Positions 25,901-40,900 of a stretch of DNA of 64,000 nt are shown one piece after another. Under the pieces are notes generated by a model, which was given only the letters and a program-made list of their open reading frames with translations, made no database searches and was not told where the DNA came from. A program made the translations under genes and the position numbers. Source of the DNA: Epiperipatus broadwayi (Eukaryota; Onychophora; Udeonychophora; Euonychophora; Peripatidae). The stretch spans positions 8,906,085-8,970,084 of the forward strand of contig JAQFVV010012396.1 of assembly GCA_028023455.1 (NCBI GenBank), given 5' to 3'. The first letter of the stretch is position 1. Each line of letters opens with the position of its first letter.

Positions 25901-28900
25901 ATTGATACTGTTAAATTGTTTTGATTTGAAAAAAAAAATGTAAACATTATATTTGGAATTAAATTATCAAAAAACATTATATTTGGAATTGTTCATTTAA
26001 TTTGTTTGATTATTTTTTTTAATAAAAAAGTAGAAGCACATTTTCTTACATTCTTCATTTAGACCTTGGGTCATCTGAAACTAAAAAGGAGTTTAAAGCA
26101 ATTTTACATTTTTCCGTCCATGTTGTGACTGCAAAATGTCTTAGTCCATATGAAGCAGGGATGTTTTTTTTTAATGAAATAAAAAGAAAACAACTACTAG
26201 GTGTTGGGAATTCTAAGAAATAAGTTTCATTTTAATCTTTTTTTAAATTTATTGTTTCAAAGCCAGCCAGGTCATTTTTATTTGGATTGTTTTATTTGTA
26301 ATTTATACTGAAAGTAGAAGACGATTATTGTTTTCATAAAAATCAACAATACTTATAATTGATGCTGTATCATCATCCTCACTTTTCAAAAAGGAAATAA
26401 GAAAAAGTTTAAAGACAAATAATAATAATTCCAAACAAATCTGTCAATTACAAATATGAAGAGATTGCTTGAAATTATAAATAAATTACTTTGCAAATCA
26501 ATATTAGGTAGTATTAACAGAAATCAAAATAACTCTTGAAAACTAACTATTGATCATACTTCCCTCCCCCTTTTCTCAAAATTAAATAAGAAATAGAAAA
26601 GACAAATAATACTATAAGTTTCAAGAAAGAAAAAAAAGATCTGTCAATGAAAAGTAATAAAATGTTTTAGATTACACATTAAATTTATATTTTACATAGT
26701 AATCATTAAAAGCCAGTCAAGACTTAGACAATCCAAGTATCAATAATAATCAACAATTTCAAATTGTTGTCAAGGTAACCTCCTTTTAGTAATAAAGGTG
26801 GAGTAAATATTACAATAAATTCCTTCTCTAAATCAAAAAAATCTTAAATTTGGCAATTAGTCATCCCAGTATTCTTTTATGACATTGAAATAGTGTTTAA
26901 AGATTTCAACTAAAGAGAAAATTGAATGTAGGTAACAGAGTAAATCAGTACCGAAAATTAATACATATACATATACTGCGAACATTAAGAAAACTATTAC
27001 CAAAAATTACTATATAGTATATTACTTTAGTTTATAACTGTATATTGCAAATAATTCTAAAATTATATCATTAATTAAAAGTTGTGTTTTTTTTAAATAT
27101 ATATATATATGCATTTTCACATTTTAAATATGCCATAATATTCTATTTGTTCTTTAAATTTATATTAATTTAAAATAATTGAATGATTTATTGCTCAAGA
27201 GTTCATAAGATGTTAGAATGTTGGAAATGCCAGAACTGAAATCGATCTGAGGACCATACATTCTAGAACCTGAGACCCTACCACTGCGAAAAAGCTCACA
27301 AAGTAATAATATTAATTAGTGTATTTTATATACAAAAGTGTGTTATACACAGACTAAAGATGATCATTAGATCAATTAAAACATTTTATGAATAATAAGC
27401 ATACAATTGAAAGAATTGATGACTTATTATAATTCTTAATAAATAGTACCACATACTGACCTAACCTGATGTTAGGCTTACAATAAATGTATATTACTGT
27501 ATGAGATACCAAGTTTAAATTTAATTAACACAGAAGCAAAGAAAATTATTAATGACTTTTTTGTATTTGATCCTTTCTAAATTTGAAAGTCAATGTTAAA
27601 TTTGAACTTTGCTATAATGCACCACTCCCACCTCATTCTTGCACTAGAGTTCCAATCCAAGTTTCTGGCTAACAAACTTATAAGATTATTATCTTCTTCT
27701 ATGTCTAAATTGATTAGTTCATAAGCATCAATAGAAAAGTTAATGACCTTTTGCTACTGAATTTATTAATGTAATCTTTGTATTTAAATAAAGCTTAGTT
27801 ATTTCTGTATCATCTTATCTTGTTCTATTAATTTGCTAATAATTTGAAATTTTTAATTTGATATAACTTTTCAAATTCTTTTGAAATATTAATTTATTCT
27901 TCCAATCTTTTTCTTGTCATAAATAGAAGGCTAACATGGCCTAACCAGTCATACTGTCTGCAATCTTAATGTCTGCCAATTTCACAGTGGTTAAACATAT
28001 GATGAGTGATGACATTTAGAACAACATAGCTATCTTTTTTTCTTATATTAAAGCAAATTCATTCACGTTAAGACATACAAAATGGATATTTTAAAAATGA
28101 ATTATTCAAATCCAGCCTATTATTTTGGTTAGTTGAAATCCAATGTTCTCTGTAGACAAGTTGCAATTATCTTGGTAAAAATTTTGTATAAAACTAATAA
28201 AAGATTGATAGATCTGTAATTTCAAATATCTTCTTTATCACTTTTTGAAAATAATAATATTAAAGCATTCTTCCAATTATTTGGTACAACTTTATCATTT
28301 AGACATTTGGTATATAACTTTGCCAAAAAAAATTATAATTCTAAAGTATGTACCATTAAACATTATTTTCTCAGAAACAAATATTAACTGCACCCTTAAA
28401 GACTTTCCTCTTTGTAACTTTTGGTAATTGTTTATTTTTAGCTTGAAGTTTCATTTAAAATATTGTTTTCATAATTTATCTATTTGAAAGAATGAAAGAG
28501 CTATAGTTGAGATTTTGTAAAGATGAACATCAAAATTATACTAAAATTATTTTATTTAAAAGAGCAGACCCTCATTTTATGAGGAATAAAAAAAAAAAAA
28601 AGAACACTTACAGTAAATTACTTTCCTACTTTTATGCCACCCAATATAAACTTTAATAATCAATACATGTCAGATGGTAGTGCTTAATATATCCTTATCC
28701 AATGCTATTTTATCCAAATATCCCCAGACTAGTTTCTATCTTATGGCTTTCATCAATGAGGAACTTTTTGAATTTTTTGGAATCATGCATTAGGATCTTT
28801 TGAATTTAATATAGTATCTATTTTTTTATTATACCACCAAGCTGATCAGACAAATTGAAAAACTTTTTAATTTTCTCAATCCAAACATATTTGCTTGCAT

Positions 28901-31900
28901 AATTACATAGAACTGAAACTAGTTAATTTTTTATATATTACGGTGATCTTAAGTTTTTTATATCTTAGATATCTTTATTTTTTAGCCAGAATTAGTACAA
29001 AACCATAATACATCACATGACTAACAATATATTATACGATCTTGGCTTACATATTGCTAATGAATTAATAATATGTAAACTAATATTATATAATGTATTA
29101 ACAGTTATAACAAACATGAAATACTGATTTTACTGACTTACTCTCCTACTTATATTAATTGATATTAGTGACATCTGTTACAATTTCAGAAGCTGCTACA
29201 AAAGCAATGAGTAAACTCAGTAAACACTAAATGGAAAAGCATTAGTTTCTAACTAATTCAACTTCTAATAGAAAACACTGAATTATGTTTCTTACTCAAT
29301 GGTCATTATCTTCCTATTCAAAAGGTCAAAAAAAAAAGTCCATTGTTATTTTAAAACTGTAATTAGTGAAATATATAACTGCTGATATCATGCCACACTA
29401 TATAACTGTACAAGCTGAAGGCTTGGGTTCAAAAATCTTAGGGTACTTAAATTTTTAAGCCAGTAGCTTTGAATAGCAAAATAAGAGTTAAAGTTACTCA
29501 TAGGTAGGTATGATAAAAACTGTCTTCTTGAGGAGGTATAAAATGAATCAAAGGTGTTAGTCATTATAATGTTTTTATCGACATAATATTCATGGTCTAT
29601 TATCCTATCTCTCTTCTATATCATTTCCAATTTCAATTGTATCTCCATCAATAATCTTATCTAAATTCCTTCTTCCAATAACTAAATAACATACATTCCA
29701 ACATCAGATAATAATACTTTACATCTCTTATCCTACCAGTAACTTATCATGAATACTCTTCCATCTTTATCATATATAAATATATGATCAAAGATGCATT
29801 ATAATTCATAATAATTTTCAAAATCAACTATGTAAAATATTAAAATATATAACTGTATTTCATAATTAGTCTTTTACAACAACTTTCTATATCTCTGCAG
29901 CAGCCAAATATCTTCATATATTTGAAGGCAAATGTTATTTTGCTGAAATGTCAATATGATTATATATTTTGCAAGATTGTCCCTGAAAACTACCATGAAT
30001 TATAATTTATATGTATAAATCATGAGCTATCATATATTGTTAATTTTCATATAGCCATTATGCATTCTTCAAATCCTTCACATTCCCTCTCCCGATTAAC
30101 TAGCATTCAATTATTCTCATATTACAAACAGCATAATAATCTACTCCTGAACTTTTTTTTGTCCCCACATCTCACCTTCTTAAATAATACACAGGAAAAA
30201 AAATAATTATTGAACAACCTAGAAATTTCACCAAGCTTCTAATCCATCTTATGTTGCATTCCAAATTATTCAATTAAAAATTTTCTTCATAATCATAATA
30301 TCATTCACAAATGACAGGAAATTTAAATTTACTCTTTGTTGCCCTTGAATAACTCATGTGGTCCTCACTGCAATATATACATTTGCTGCCAATGTGAATT
30401 TCCCAATTTCTTTTGGGGTAATTTCCAAAAGATCAAATTATTCACTTTTTTAAACATTCTATCTTATTACTTATATATTAAATCTAAAACTCTAATTTCC
30501 ATAAAATTTGACATACTTCACATCAATTATAAGCAAGTAATCCATACTTCTCTAATTACTTTTTGTTATTTTCTTACTACAATTTTTTTTCCTCCCACAT
30601 TTCCATAAATACTCTCTTCTTTCACTTATCTCAATCACTAAATAAATGTATCTGTCTACAAATTCTGTTTTTACCTTTTTCAATAGCCATCTCTCACTTT
30701 TTCCAATTCTATCTTTGATTATTCTTATCAAAAGTAACATCATTTTTTTCTGCCAGAAATCTCATAGCTTTCCAAAAGAATACCCATGTTTCGCATTCTC
30801 TGCAAAAACAATACTTTTAAAGTATACTTTTCCTAAATCCCCCCTCTCCCTTTCTGGAAGTCTATATACTACATCCACTAATTGCAGTTCATTTTGCAAA
30901 TTTTGTAAATATAACATAAACAACAAAAGGCAACTGATAATCCATCAAAATTAAATGTTTGACTAAACTCATTACACACACGCGCACGCACGCACACACA
31001 CACATATAAATGATAAAATATTTAAAAATAGTATTGTTTATATTGAACATAATTGGACTTAAGGTTGTTGTGAAACCTATTTACTTAAACAGCATTTGAA
31101 CTTCAATATATTTTCAAATATCTTTATACTTTCCATTAAATATTAAAGATTGACGATCAATATAAGATTTGATAGTAAATATTTAACTATAATATGTGGC
31201 TGATTCCTAGCTGAGAAATCTGTTCACACAGAAATTTGAATGTGAATTAAGACTTTGAACTGAAGCAATATTAAATTAGAAATCACCGAAACTGGCAAAA
31301 AAAAAATGATGTTCAAAAAAGAATTGGCAAAAAGAAATAAAGAAATAATTTTCAGGAAGATTTGTTGAGAGGCAATCAGGAATTACAAAACATAATATTT
31401 AATTGCAGATTGATTAGAAGTCAAAGACTTTCCATTATTTTTCACTTGGATTGATTTTCAAATAATGTTTATTTATTGCATCCAACATAATATGTTCTAA
31501 CTATTTGTTTAATGACACTACATTATTACATAATGATTCTGGAGCAGATCAAATATATATTGGCAATAGCCAAGAAAAAGATTACAAATAAAGGCAGTTC
31601 TTCCCTACATTATTCGGGGTGTTTCAAAAAGATGGACCTGTTTGAAATCATTATATCTCTGTAACCACAAATGGCTCTTGAATTAAACTCTTACCAGTTG
31701 AAAGCATGGGCATAGAGTTTCAAAATAATTACTGCTAGATGTCTCTCTCAACACACAATCATTCATAAAATGAAATCTCACAACACAAGGTGCTTTGCTT
31801 TCTGCAGTTCAACAAGAATGAAGATGTAATCACAATGTAGTGTGCATTTTAACAGCATGTTGATATTGAAAAGGCCAATGTCAAAGAGCATTCCTTGTTA

Positions 31901-34900
31901 GTATCAACAATTTGAAAAAAATAATCTGTTTATATAAGAGAGAAAGAGAGAGAGATCACAGAGTGACAGAAGAAAACAAAAGAAGAATTCAAGGATTTTT
32001 TTGCATAGTTCATGCAAGTTCACTCATCATGTCAGAATGCTTAATAAAACATGATAAGTCATTAAACCACTGTTAATTTTTTATGTAAAACCACTAAACA
32101 TCACATGATCATCATTGCTTATGCTTGCTCATTACTGTTATTAAAACAGGCAAAATTCTCCATACAGTAGTGCCACTCAGTGCAAGCCAGAAGGTTTGTG
32201 CATAAAATCCCTATCTAGTGCCTACTCATCCAATATCCCCAGAATAGTTTCTAGCTTGTGGCTTTCATCAATGAGGAGCCTTGGACAGTTCTCTCAGATC
32301 CCAGGCTCCTCACTGACGAAAGCCACAAGCTAGAAACTAGTCGGGGTATTGGATGAGTAGGCACTAGATAGGGATTTTATGCATAAGCCTTCTGGCATCC
32401 ATTGATTACTCTGGCTTGCAATGAGTGGCACTACAGTATAGAAAAATTTTGCCTGTTTTAATAATTTTTTATATAATTGTAACATGTTGACACTGTGAAA
32501 TAAACTGCTTTAAAATTTGGTCCCTCATTTTGAAGCACTCTGCACTATAAAGAATACATTACAATGAAAACAATAAACTCATGACTGATATGACTTAAGA
32601 AAACTTTAAATATTTTGATAGTAAATATATTTATCAATACAAAAAGCAACAATGAAAAGTAGCCAAACATTAAAAAAAAAAAAAAAGAATCTTAAATATA
32701 CAGGTGATATATAATAAGTTTTCTATTTAAAGACAGGTTTCTGTAACTAAACACAGGATATAATACCCAAGTATAATATTTATTCAACATTGATGATAGT
32801 TTCCTTTTGCTTAATATTGATAGCTATATCACAAGTTTAATGAGCCCCTTATATTATTAAAGAATTTTAAATAATAAATTTACTATTAATAATAAAAATT
32901 ATACTGACCGTTAAAAGATTAATTAGACTGCTCATACTTCCTGTTTGCGTACCATTAAGACTCAAATGAGTTAATCTTGAATTCATTGAAGACAGAATAA
33001 TTTTTAGATTTTTTGGATTCACAGCTCGCTAAAAAAGAATTATATGTAAATGTGTGGTATGTATATATAATACATCAGTAAATAGATTATACATCTGTGA
33101 AAAATTTCTTGAAATAATTTTCAAAAAATGTTATTTATTTATTTATTATAATCTAAAATTAAAAATATCACTCTTGTGACTTTTATTTGCATAATGTAAC
33201 TGTATACAAACATATATATATTAAACACAGTATCTTAAAAGAAAAATTTTATAGAGGTAACTATGCATCAAAAAAATTCACTGTGAAATTAGTATTGTGA
33301 ATCTTGTACTATCAGAGATGATAATTCAGAAGTTAGCTATTATATAACAATAGATATCTTATTTCATAATTGTTTGCTAGAGGATGCATTAATGCTAAAC
33401 TCTTATACAACCCTATATAACCAAATATTCCACGGCTCTCAGAACACATACAATATTCATAAATAAAAGAAATAAGTGAAGCTTAAATTCAAAAACTTTT
33501 ATCTCAAAAGTTCAAAAGAGAAGTTGGTGGTGGCCATTGATTTCACTTTTATACAATAATAAAAAACAAAACAAGTCATTAAATAAAATAATACAAATAT
33601 ATGATAAAAAAAAAAAAGAACCTAAGATTGTGAGCAGAATATACATATTTCTATGATAAAGTAGTGTATTTGTATCATCTAGATTTTTAAATCAAAACAT
33701 TATAAATCTTATATTTATAAGTTTTTACATTAATTACTAAATCAAAGCACCAAGCATCACGTGCAGTAATACTGGAAATATAACTTTGCTGGCATAATAA
33801 GATATTATAACAAGGATAATATTAGAGGCATGGATTTTATTTTTCTAATTTACAGACTGCAATTTTTATATGCTTAAAATTCAAAAAATTTGAATTATAT
33901 GTCAACAAGACATTAACAACATTCTCCTGAACAGTTTAACTTAGTTACATTTGACAATTAGAGATTTTTGAATTAATTTTGCTTAATGAAAGGAAGGAAA
34001 GAAGGAATCTGATTATTTGAATGATTTATGCTGAACCTGACACATTAGAGTTAAAATATCACATAAATACTCAAGCAACTGACAGAATGCAATACGAGTA
34101 GTCTAAAATATAAATTTGAGTTTTTTAAAAGGACTGCTTATTTCCAGTGAATTATATTTAATGGAATAATCAAAATCACATTCTATGAATATCCATCATT
34201 TCATGGTAAAACATTAGTTTACCACCATTTCTAAACTGGCAGCACAATCATTTTGGAAAAAAATTATTCAAATAATCTGGATGAGTTTATTTGAATATAC
34301 TCAATGATTTGATTGTTTGTTTGTTTGTTTTTTTGTAAATAATTATTAGTAACTTTGTCCAAAATATTTCAATTAGATAATTTCTAAACAGCAAGCAAGT
34401 GCATCGTTGATTCTCACATTGATCTACAATTCTTGTCACTGAAATTTTAAAATAATCACTACAAATTGTTTTGACTATAGAACCTAAAAATCTACTCATA
34501 TTAAGAAATATTTTTTTTAAATATATACCTATATTAAAATAAATTAATAACTTCATATATAATTTGGAAGTCCAATAACCTGCATGTCTATTATATCATC
34601 TTGATTGTACTATATGTTAAGTTTTCTGCCCAAACGCAGGTTTAGTTAACTAGGCAATAGAATATCATGAAATGATAATGCATGATTATTGTTAGTGATG
34701 GTTTAACACAATTTGTTATAAAATCTCAATTTTAGAGGTGCATAATAACTTCATTGAGCCCCTCATCGTCAAACAGTTTGGTGTCATCAAAAATAACTAA
34801 CTACTATGAAAAAATATATAATCTTTTCAAAAGTACATTTTAATCTAAGACTATAGGAAGCTTTTGGTTTCAGGTCAAAAAAAGTACTCCTTCCCCAGCA

Positions 34901-37900
34901 GCATTATTTTCTTTTTGAAAATAATTTCGAAGCTATTGTTCATTGTATTTGACTCTCACTCAATGTCAGTATTAAATTTGTTTAAATCAAAACATTTTCA
35001 CGTTGGTATTTTACGTTAGAGTTGAAAGATGATCAGAATCTCTCTCAGCTAATCCATAGCAGATTGGTATTCTTTTTTTTAACCAGCCTTTTATAATTGG
35101 TCAAGTTGGAATATTTGATCATTCGGGAAAAAATGCACTTCTTATAATAACTCTCTACTGTCCTGCTCCATATAAAAATAAAATTGCCATTTGTCACTAT
35201 GTATCTAATCTTCTAACAATTGTAATAATGTCGCTTAATGTTAGGCATGACAATAATTACTGAAAAACTATATGAAATAAATCCAATTATAATTGTATGC
35301 TCCACTGTTTAATTGATAAGCATATTTTTAGATCATGATATAAATCCTTACCTAAATTTTTAATTTGTTTTTGTAAAATATTTTCATTAAAATTCTACAG
35401 CCTGAATATATATTGTAACGGGATGGGGTGGGTGATTGAATGGAGTAAACATGGGGTGATGGAAACATCATCAGCACTCGCAGTCCATTTAATGAAATAC
35501 AAATATCAATAATTTGAAAAATTATCTATAAGTAAATATTTAGTATAAAATATTTAAGGATATAAGAGCATGAGATTAGAAAATCTTTGAGAACATTGAG
35601 AGATCAGCCAGCTAACTCAGAAGAGCCACAAAAAGCATAATTGACCACCAATGAACTGAAGCACGACTTCCTTGCATTCTTACATCTCCATCTTTGTAGC
35701 TAGTTTTACTGTTGCCATTCTCTGCTGCAGTTACCAACTCTTCATAAAATACTTTAACCAACTTTACAGCTAGCTCTTCTGCTAACTCTTACAAAACTGA
35801 AAGCCAAACTGTTCTCTTCAAAATCACTATCCAGACTGGCTGATATTTTTTTGTCAGCTCTTTTATAAAATCATCTAAGGTGATAACATCTTAATTAAAA
35901 ACAGTTTTTATTTTTAGCTCTCTAATCCCTTTGAAAACATATACATGTTTTAATTAATTAAAAAAAGTTGAAAACAATATTGTGTGTTTACATTTCACAA
36001 TCAGAATAATAATGATAATAATACAATATTTATATTTATTCAGACCTTTTAAAAGTTTAATTTATAAAACAATTTTTATTTTAAATCAGAGTTATTATTT
36101 AACACTTTACTTATTATTATTTTATTTTAGGAAATATTAAAAAAAAAAATCTACAAAAATTTTTTTCTGTGTTTATTTCTACTTTTCCTTTATTTTACAT
36201 ATATATATACACACACACTATATTATTATGGGTTACAATAAATTCAAATAATTTTCATAAACCTTTACATAAATTATTGCTATTAAATAGGTAATGCTAA
36301 GAATACAAATTTATTTATGGACTATCCGTCAGATTCCTAAAAAATAATTTTTTAACAAACTGGAAACAAAGCCCACCTTTTTTGTATCAGTGCCAATTTA
36401 TCAAACAAAAGACAGAAACTTTTATCTGTCCCAAGTTCTTAGATGGTGAATAAATCAAGCAATGATTTTTGAAAAGGTTGAAATTTTACTCTGGTGTTGA
36501 TTTTTAGAATTTTTAATTAAACTAACTTACAGTTTCAAATAATAATCAAGATGAAAAATCTAATAATTTCAATAAGTCCATAAACAAAATACTGCTATTA
36601 AATATGTAATACTGATAATACTGAAAATAAATATATATAAATATATAGTGAAATAGATAAATATCTATTTCATGGTTACCCCATGTGGTCTTATATATGA
36701 TACAGTTGGTTAACAGAAGTTATGAGATAGAATAGTACAAGTAGCTTTGCAATACTTTAAAAGATATTAAATAAAAACATATTTTTTAATATATGTTTAA
36801 AAATAGCAATACTGTAATGAGTTAGTTTATTTTTGGTATCTAAAGAGTTTAAAATTAGTGAAATTAAAAAATATATATACAGAGACTTCAGACCACTCAA
36901 AGAAGTATGGAGAGATGCATGTTGGGAGTAACGAGAAGAGATCGAAAATGCAATATATGGGTAAGAAAACAAACAGGGGATACTGACCTCAGTGAAAAAA
37001 TTAAAAGACTGAAATGGAGTTGGGTTGGACATATTGTTAGAAGAGATGATAATAGATGGACAATTGAAATCTTAAACTGGATTCCAAGAGATTGTAAAAG
37101 ACCCAGAAAGAGACCACATGTGAGATGGATAAATGAAATAAGAAAGTATGCAGAGTGATATGGAGAAGAGAAGCTAAAGATCGGAGAAAATGGATTGAAC
37201 TTGGAGAGAACTTCATCCTGCAGTGGACTGATATTGGTTGATGATGATGATGAAGAATGTTTTAATTTTACTAATATACATAAATAACAGACATAACATA
37301 TTGAGAGTAGAGCTTTATTAGTGCAGACAATTATGAAGTGCTGAGCATGCTTTCGACTGGATTCAGTAACTGAAAGATTTAGAATTATAAAAAAAAAAGT
37401 GTACTTAAAAAATATCTATGTTGGAAAGTTGATTGAATGTTACATTATTTCAATTACAACATAGTAAAACTAGACAGACTAATTTTAAAAAAAAAAAACA
37501 TAATTAAATGAGGTAGACTAATTAGAAAATATTTTTAAAAAAAATAAAAGTAATTAAAGCATCTATATTTTGATTAAAAATATATTCACATATCAGCTGT
37601 ACCACAGCTTCATTCATGTTAGTAGAATAAAATAATATAACACAATATGTAGTTGTTTCTGCAGCTTCTGTATTTACAGATTACTTAAATGAAATAGTAA
37701 TAATGAGTTATCAATGGCAATATTGCAAAAAAATTAACTTTTTACAATCAATTATACTACTGAATAATCAACTTTTCGCATTTTAAATATATTTCTCACA
37801 CAATAAACTAATTAATATAATTAATTATTAAGCATACACTCTGATATATAATACATCCAAGACATGTCAAAACACAAAAATATATCACAAAGTCAATTAA

Positions 37901-40900
37901 TTACAAGTAATAATCATTTGTAAATAATAATTAGTTTCATGGAATTTGTTCCAGGCCTGCTATTTAGAAGTTATAATATATTTAAATATGCATTTTTTCC
38001 CCAAGAGTTTTATTAGTATTAAATTTTATTTTATTGATCAGAATCATGCACATCTAATTTGAATAATTGCATATAATATTCATTTATATATGGTAATTAA
38101 GCTTTAAAAGATACACTTCTTAGGCATTCTATTCGTAATACATATGTATTTATATGTTTTCAATATATATATATTTATCCATCTCTCTCTTGAAAAGAAT
38201 TGTGCATTTCTAAATTAACTACTAAATATCATGTTGACAAATGGGAAGAGGAGATCATATTGATTTAATCACCAGAGTCACCTGATAATGTCTTTGTTCT
38301 CTAATAAAATAATGAAAATTTATTAACTACTTGGTTTTCTTTAAGCATTGACAAAAGTAACTATTTATTCATTTTCATGCTTATGTACAGTTTGATTAAT
38401 AAACTTCATTAACAATTATTATTATTAACCAAAGTAATATGTGTGTCCAAAATTTAAAAAAAAAGTGAGTAATACTCTATCCAAGCTGCCTGAATCTCTG
38501 AATCAATACATATAATTGTGTAATAATATACTTTAACTGTTCACTACAAAATTTGTAAGATATTAGCATGTGTTGTGGATAATTTTTAATACTGTTTTAA
38601 AGTATATAGTTTATAAATCATTTAAGAAAACATTGTTAATTTATTATGCACACTGCTATTATTTTTAAAAATAATTTATTCTATTTGATAAATTTTAAAA
38701 CTGATTCAAGTAATTTATAAAGCACTATAGAAAAATCAGCTTTTTAAAACTTATTGTAAGCCAACATTTTTTCAAATATAAATGTGAGGCTATTACTTGC
38801 ATTTATTTTCACTGATTTATTGCTTAAATTGAACTAAGTACCATAAAGCAAAAATCCATAGACTATGTATATATATAAAAATGATAGGTAAATAATACAC
38901 AAATAAATAGAGAAAAAAAAATTTTTTTCAATTTTCAATACTGTAGAAAAGTTATCGTTTTATATTTATTGTAAGTAAACATTTTTTAGAAGATAAATAA
39001 TGGGAGTCTATCTCTTATGCTTTTTTCTTCTTCTTATATTTAGCCTATCTTTCTATTATCATATCTATATTAGTATTTTAGTTAATTAATGAAGGTTACT
39101 ATCTTTAAAACAAGCAAATACCCATACCATTTTAAAACTTTCTTTCTCATGTATCAATTAAATATATTTAAAACTTACTTTATCATGTGAGAATATACTT
39201 AAAGGAAAATGGTAACATTTTTATTAAACTCAGTAATAATTCTCTTGCTGTATCCATGGCATTTTAAAACTTACTTTTTCAAAGTGTTAAATATATTTAA
39301 ACTGACATTTCTAAAAATGTATTAATTTTATAGTAACCGCTGATCAAACTCAATGGTATTTCTCTTGCTGTACCTGGGTCATTTTAAATTTTACTTTAAC
39401 ATATGTTAAACATATTATAATGATCCGGAGAAGAACTTAACATAATCTGCACTACAGGGCGCCATCTAGGCATTTGAACCTAGAGAAATTTATAAATTAG
39501 ACAGATACGTAAGTCAAAAAAAAAAAATTTTTTTTTTTTAAATTTTGATTCCGGTCATTAACCCAAGTCACTAGCTCAAGGAGTGGCAGAGATTAAATAA
39601 TATAATATAAATTCTTATCTAAGAATATATAAAAAAGGAATAAAATAAGCCACTGCCAGTAATTAACATACAAAAATTTATTTACGCATATATATATATA
39701 AGATTTAACATTATTATTTTAATATGTTTACTTTAACATTTAACATTATTTTTACTTTTATTTTAGATTTTTAATTTACATTTTAAATTTTATACTATTA
39801 TTAGTTCGCACAGATTTGTTTAAAAATGTTGAGTATAGATCGGTTACATAGATTCCACGGTCAAAAACATTTCAAAATAAACATAAATGATCAAAATACA
39901 AAATCATTGATACCATCAATTGCAGAGGGAAATTTATAAGTAACCCAATAGCATTCACCATAAGATGCTTGCATTAACACCAATAACTTAAAAGACATCC
40001 GAATAAATACATTTGGATACTCACCGTAAGGTATCAATATTTACCAAATGTCTATATATATTTTGATCGAATATGAAAACCAAAAACATAATCAACTGGT
40101 AACGAACCCATGCAAGCGTCTATACCCAACTTAAATTTAATGCATCTTTATTTAGAGTGTCGAGTATGAATAGACTACATAGATTTGCATTTGAAAAGAA
40201 AATATTCAATCCTTGTTTAACATTAGGCCAAAGCATCGCAGTCAAACCAAACTTCAATCCATCTGATATAATCGATGTGTTCAATGTAATATGAATACGG
40301 CAGCACAATTTGGTTAAGAGAAGAAACTGCTTCTCGTCAGATAGGAATATTACATCTATCAGATGATGAGAGCAATAAAAAAAAAACTCCATAGGAAGGA
40401 ACAGCGTTCTACGTCTTATAATCCCTTCCATAGGCAAAACGAAAGTGCGCGGCATATAAAAACGATTCTGCCCATAGCGAATCTCGTACATCTACTAATT
40501 ACACCAATATATCCAATCCATTGACCTAATTCAACTACAAAACGAATAACCTAAGATTACCCTCCCCTAATATAACTTTACAAATCTATATAGCCATTCA
40601 CACCCGACTTAAGTTTAATATTTATATAACTAGTTTACTGAAAAACAGAAATCATAATAAACTTAAAGAACAAATAAATAAATAAATGGAAATGATTTTA
40701 CAAAAGAAACACATTAAATAAAATTATAACTAATTAATAAATAACGTTGGTCAGATAGGATTCTATTTCTTAATTATTTTAAATACGGAAAGTTTTTAAT
40801 TTAATGTTCATTAATTATAAAGTTCTTACGGTTTAAAACAGTTCATCTTTATCTGTTGCTTGCCATTTGAACACGAATTCCCATGCCGTCCTAAAAGATT

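Larger units (their letters stand above)
25177..30329. other. FBXL6 intron, mostly featureless
   Basis: Apart from the ribozyme-element fragment at 28681-28805 this stretch holds AT-rich sequence without recognisable coding. A possible tRNA-like B box lies at 29421-29436 (GGGTTCAAAAATC) and another on the minus strand near 27240-27290. Confidence 0.35.
32089..32461. mobile_element. Hammerhead-bearing element (family 1), nested in mariner derivative
   Basis: 373 bp flanked by TAATTTTTTATRTAA (32074-32088 and 32462-32476; one mismatch in 15). The left half is minus-oriented and the right half plus-oriented, with ribozymes at 32228-32286 (minus) and 32298-32354 (plus) back to back around the centre. 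Confidence 0.75.
31612..32545 (+). mobile_element. Mariner-like element, internally deleted, with nested ribozyme element
   Basis: The left end GGGTGTTTCAAAAAGATGGAC and the right end, reverse complemented, GAGTGCTTCAAAATGAGGGAC (32545-32515) are imperfect terminal inverted repeats. A broken N-terminal helix-turn-helix match (LCFLQFNKNEDVIT at about 31790-31830 and STIxKK) follows. The catalytic domain is missing. The family-1 ribozyme element sits inside at 32089-32461. Confidence 0.5.

Noticed and set aside
30336-30954. Plus-strand ORFs of 90 and 102 codons
   Set aside because: Low-complexity F/L/S/I-rich translations antisense to a decayed LINE fragment.
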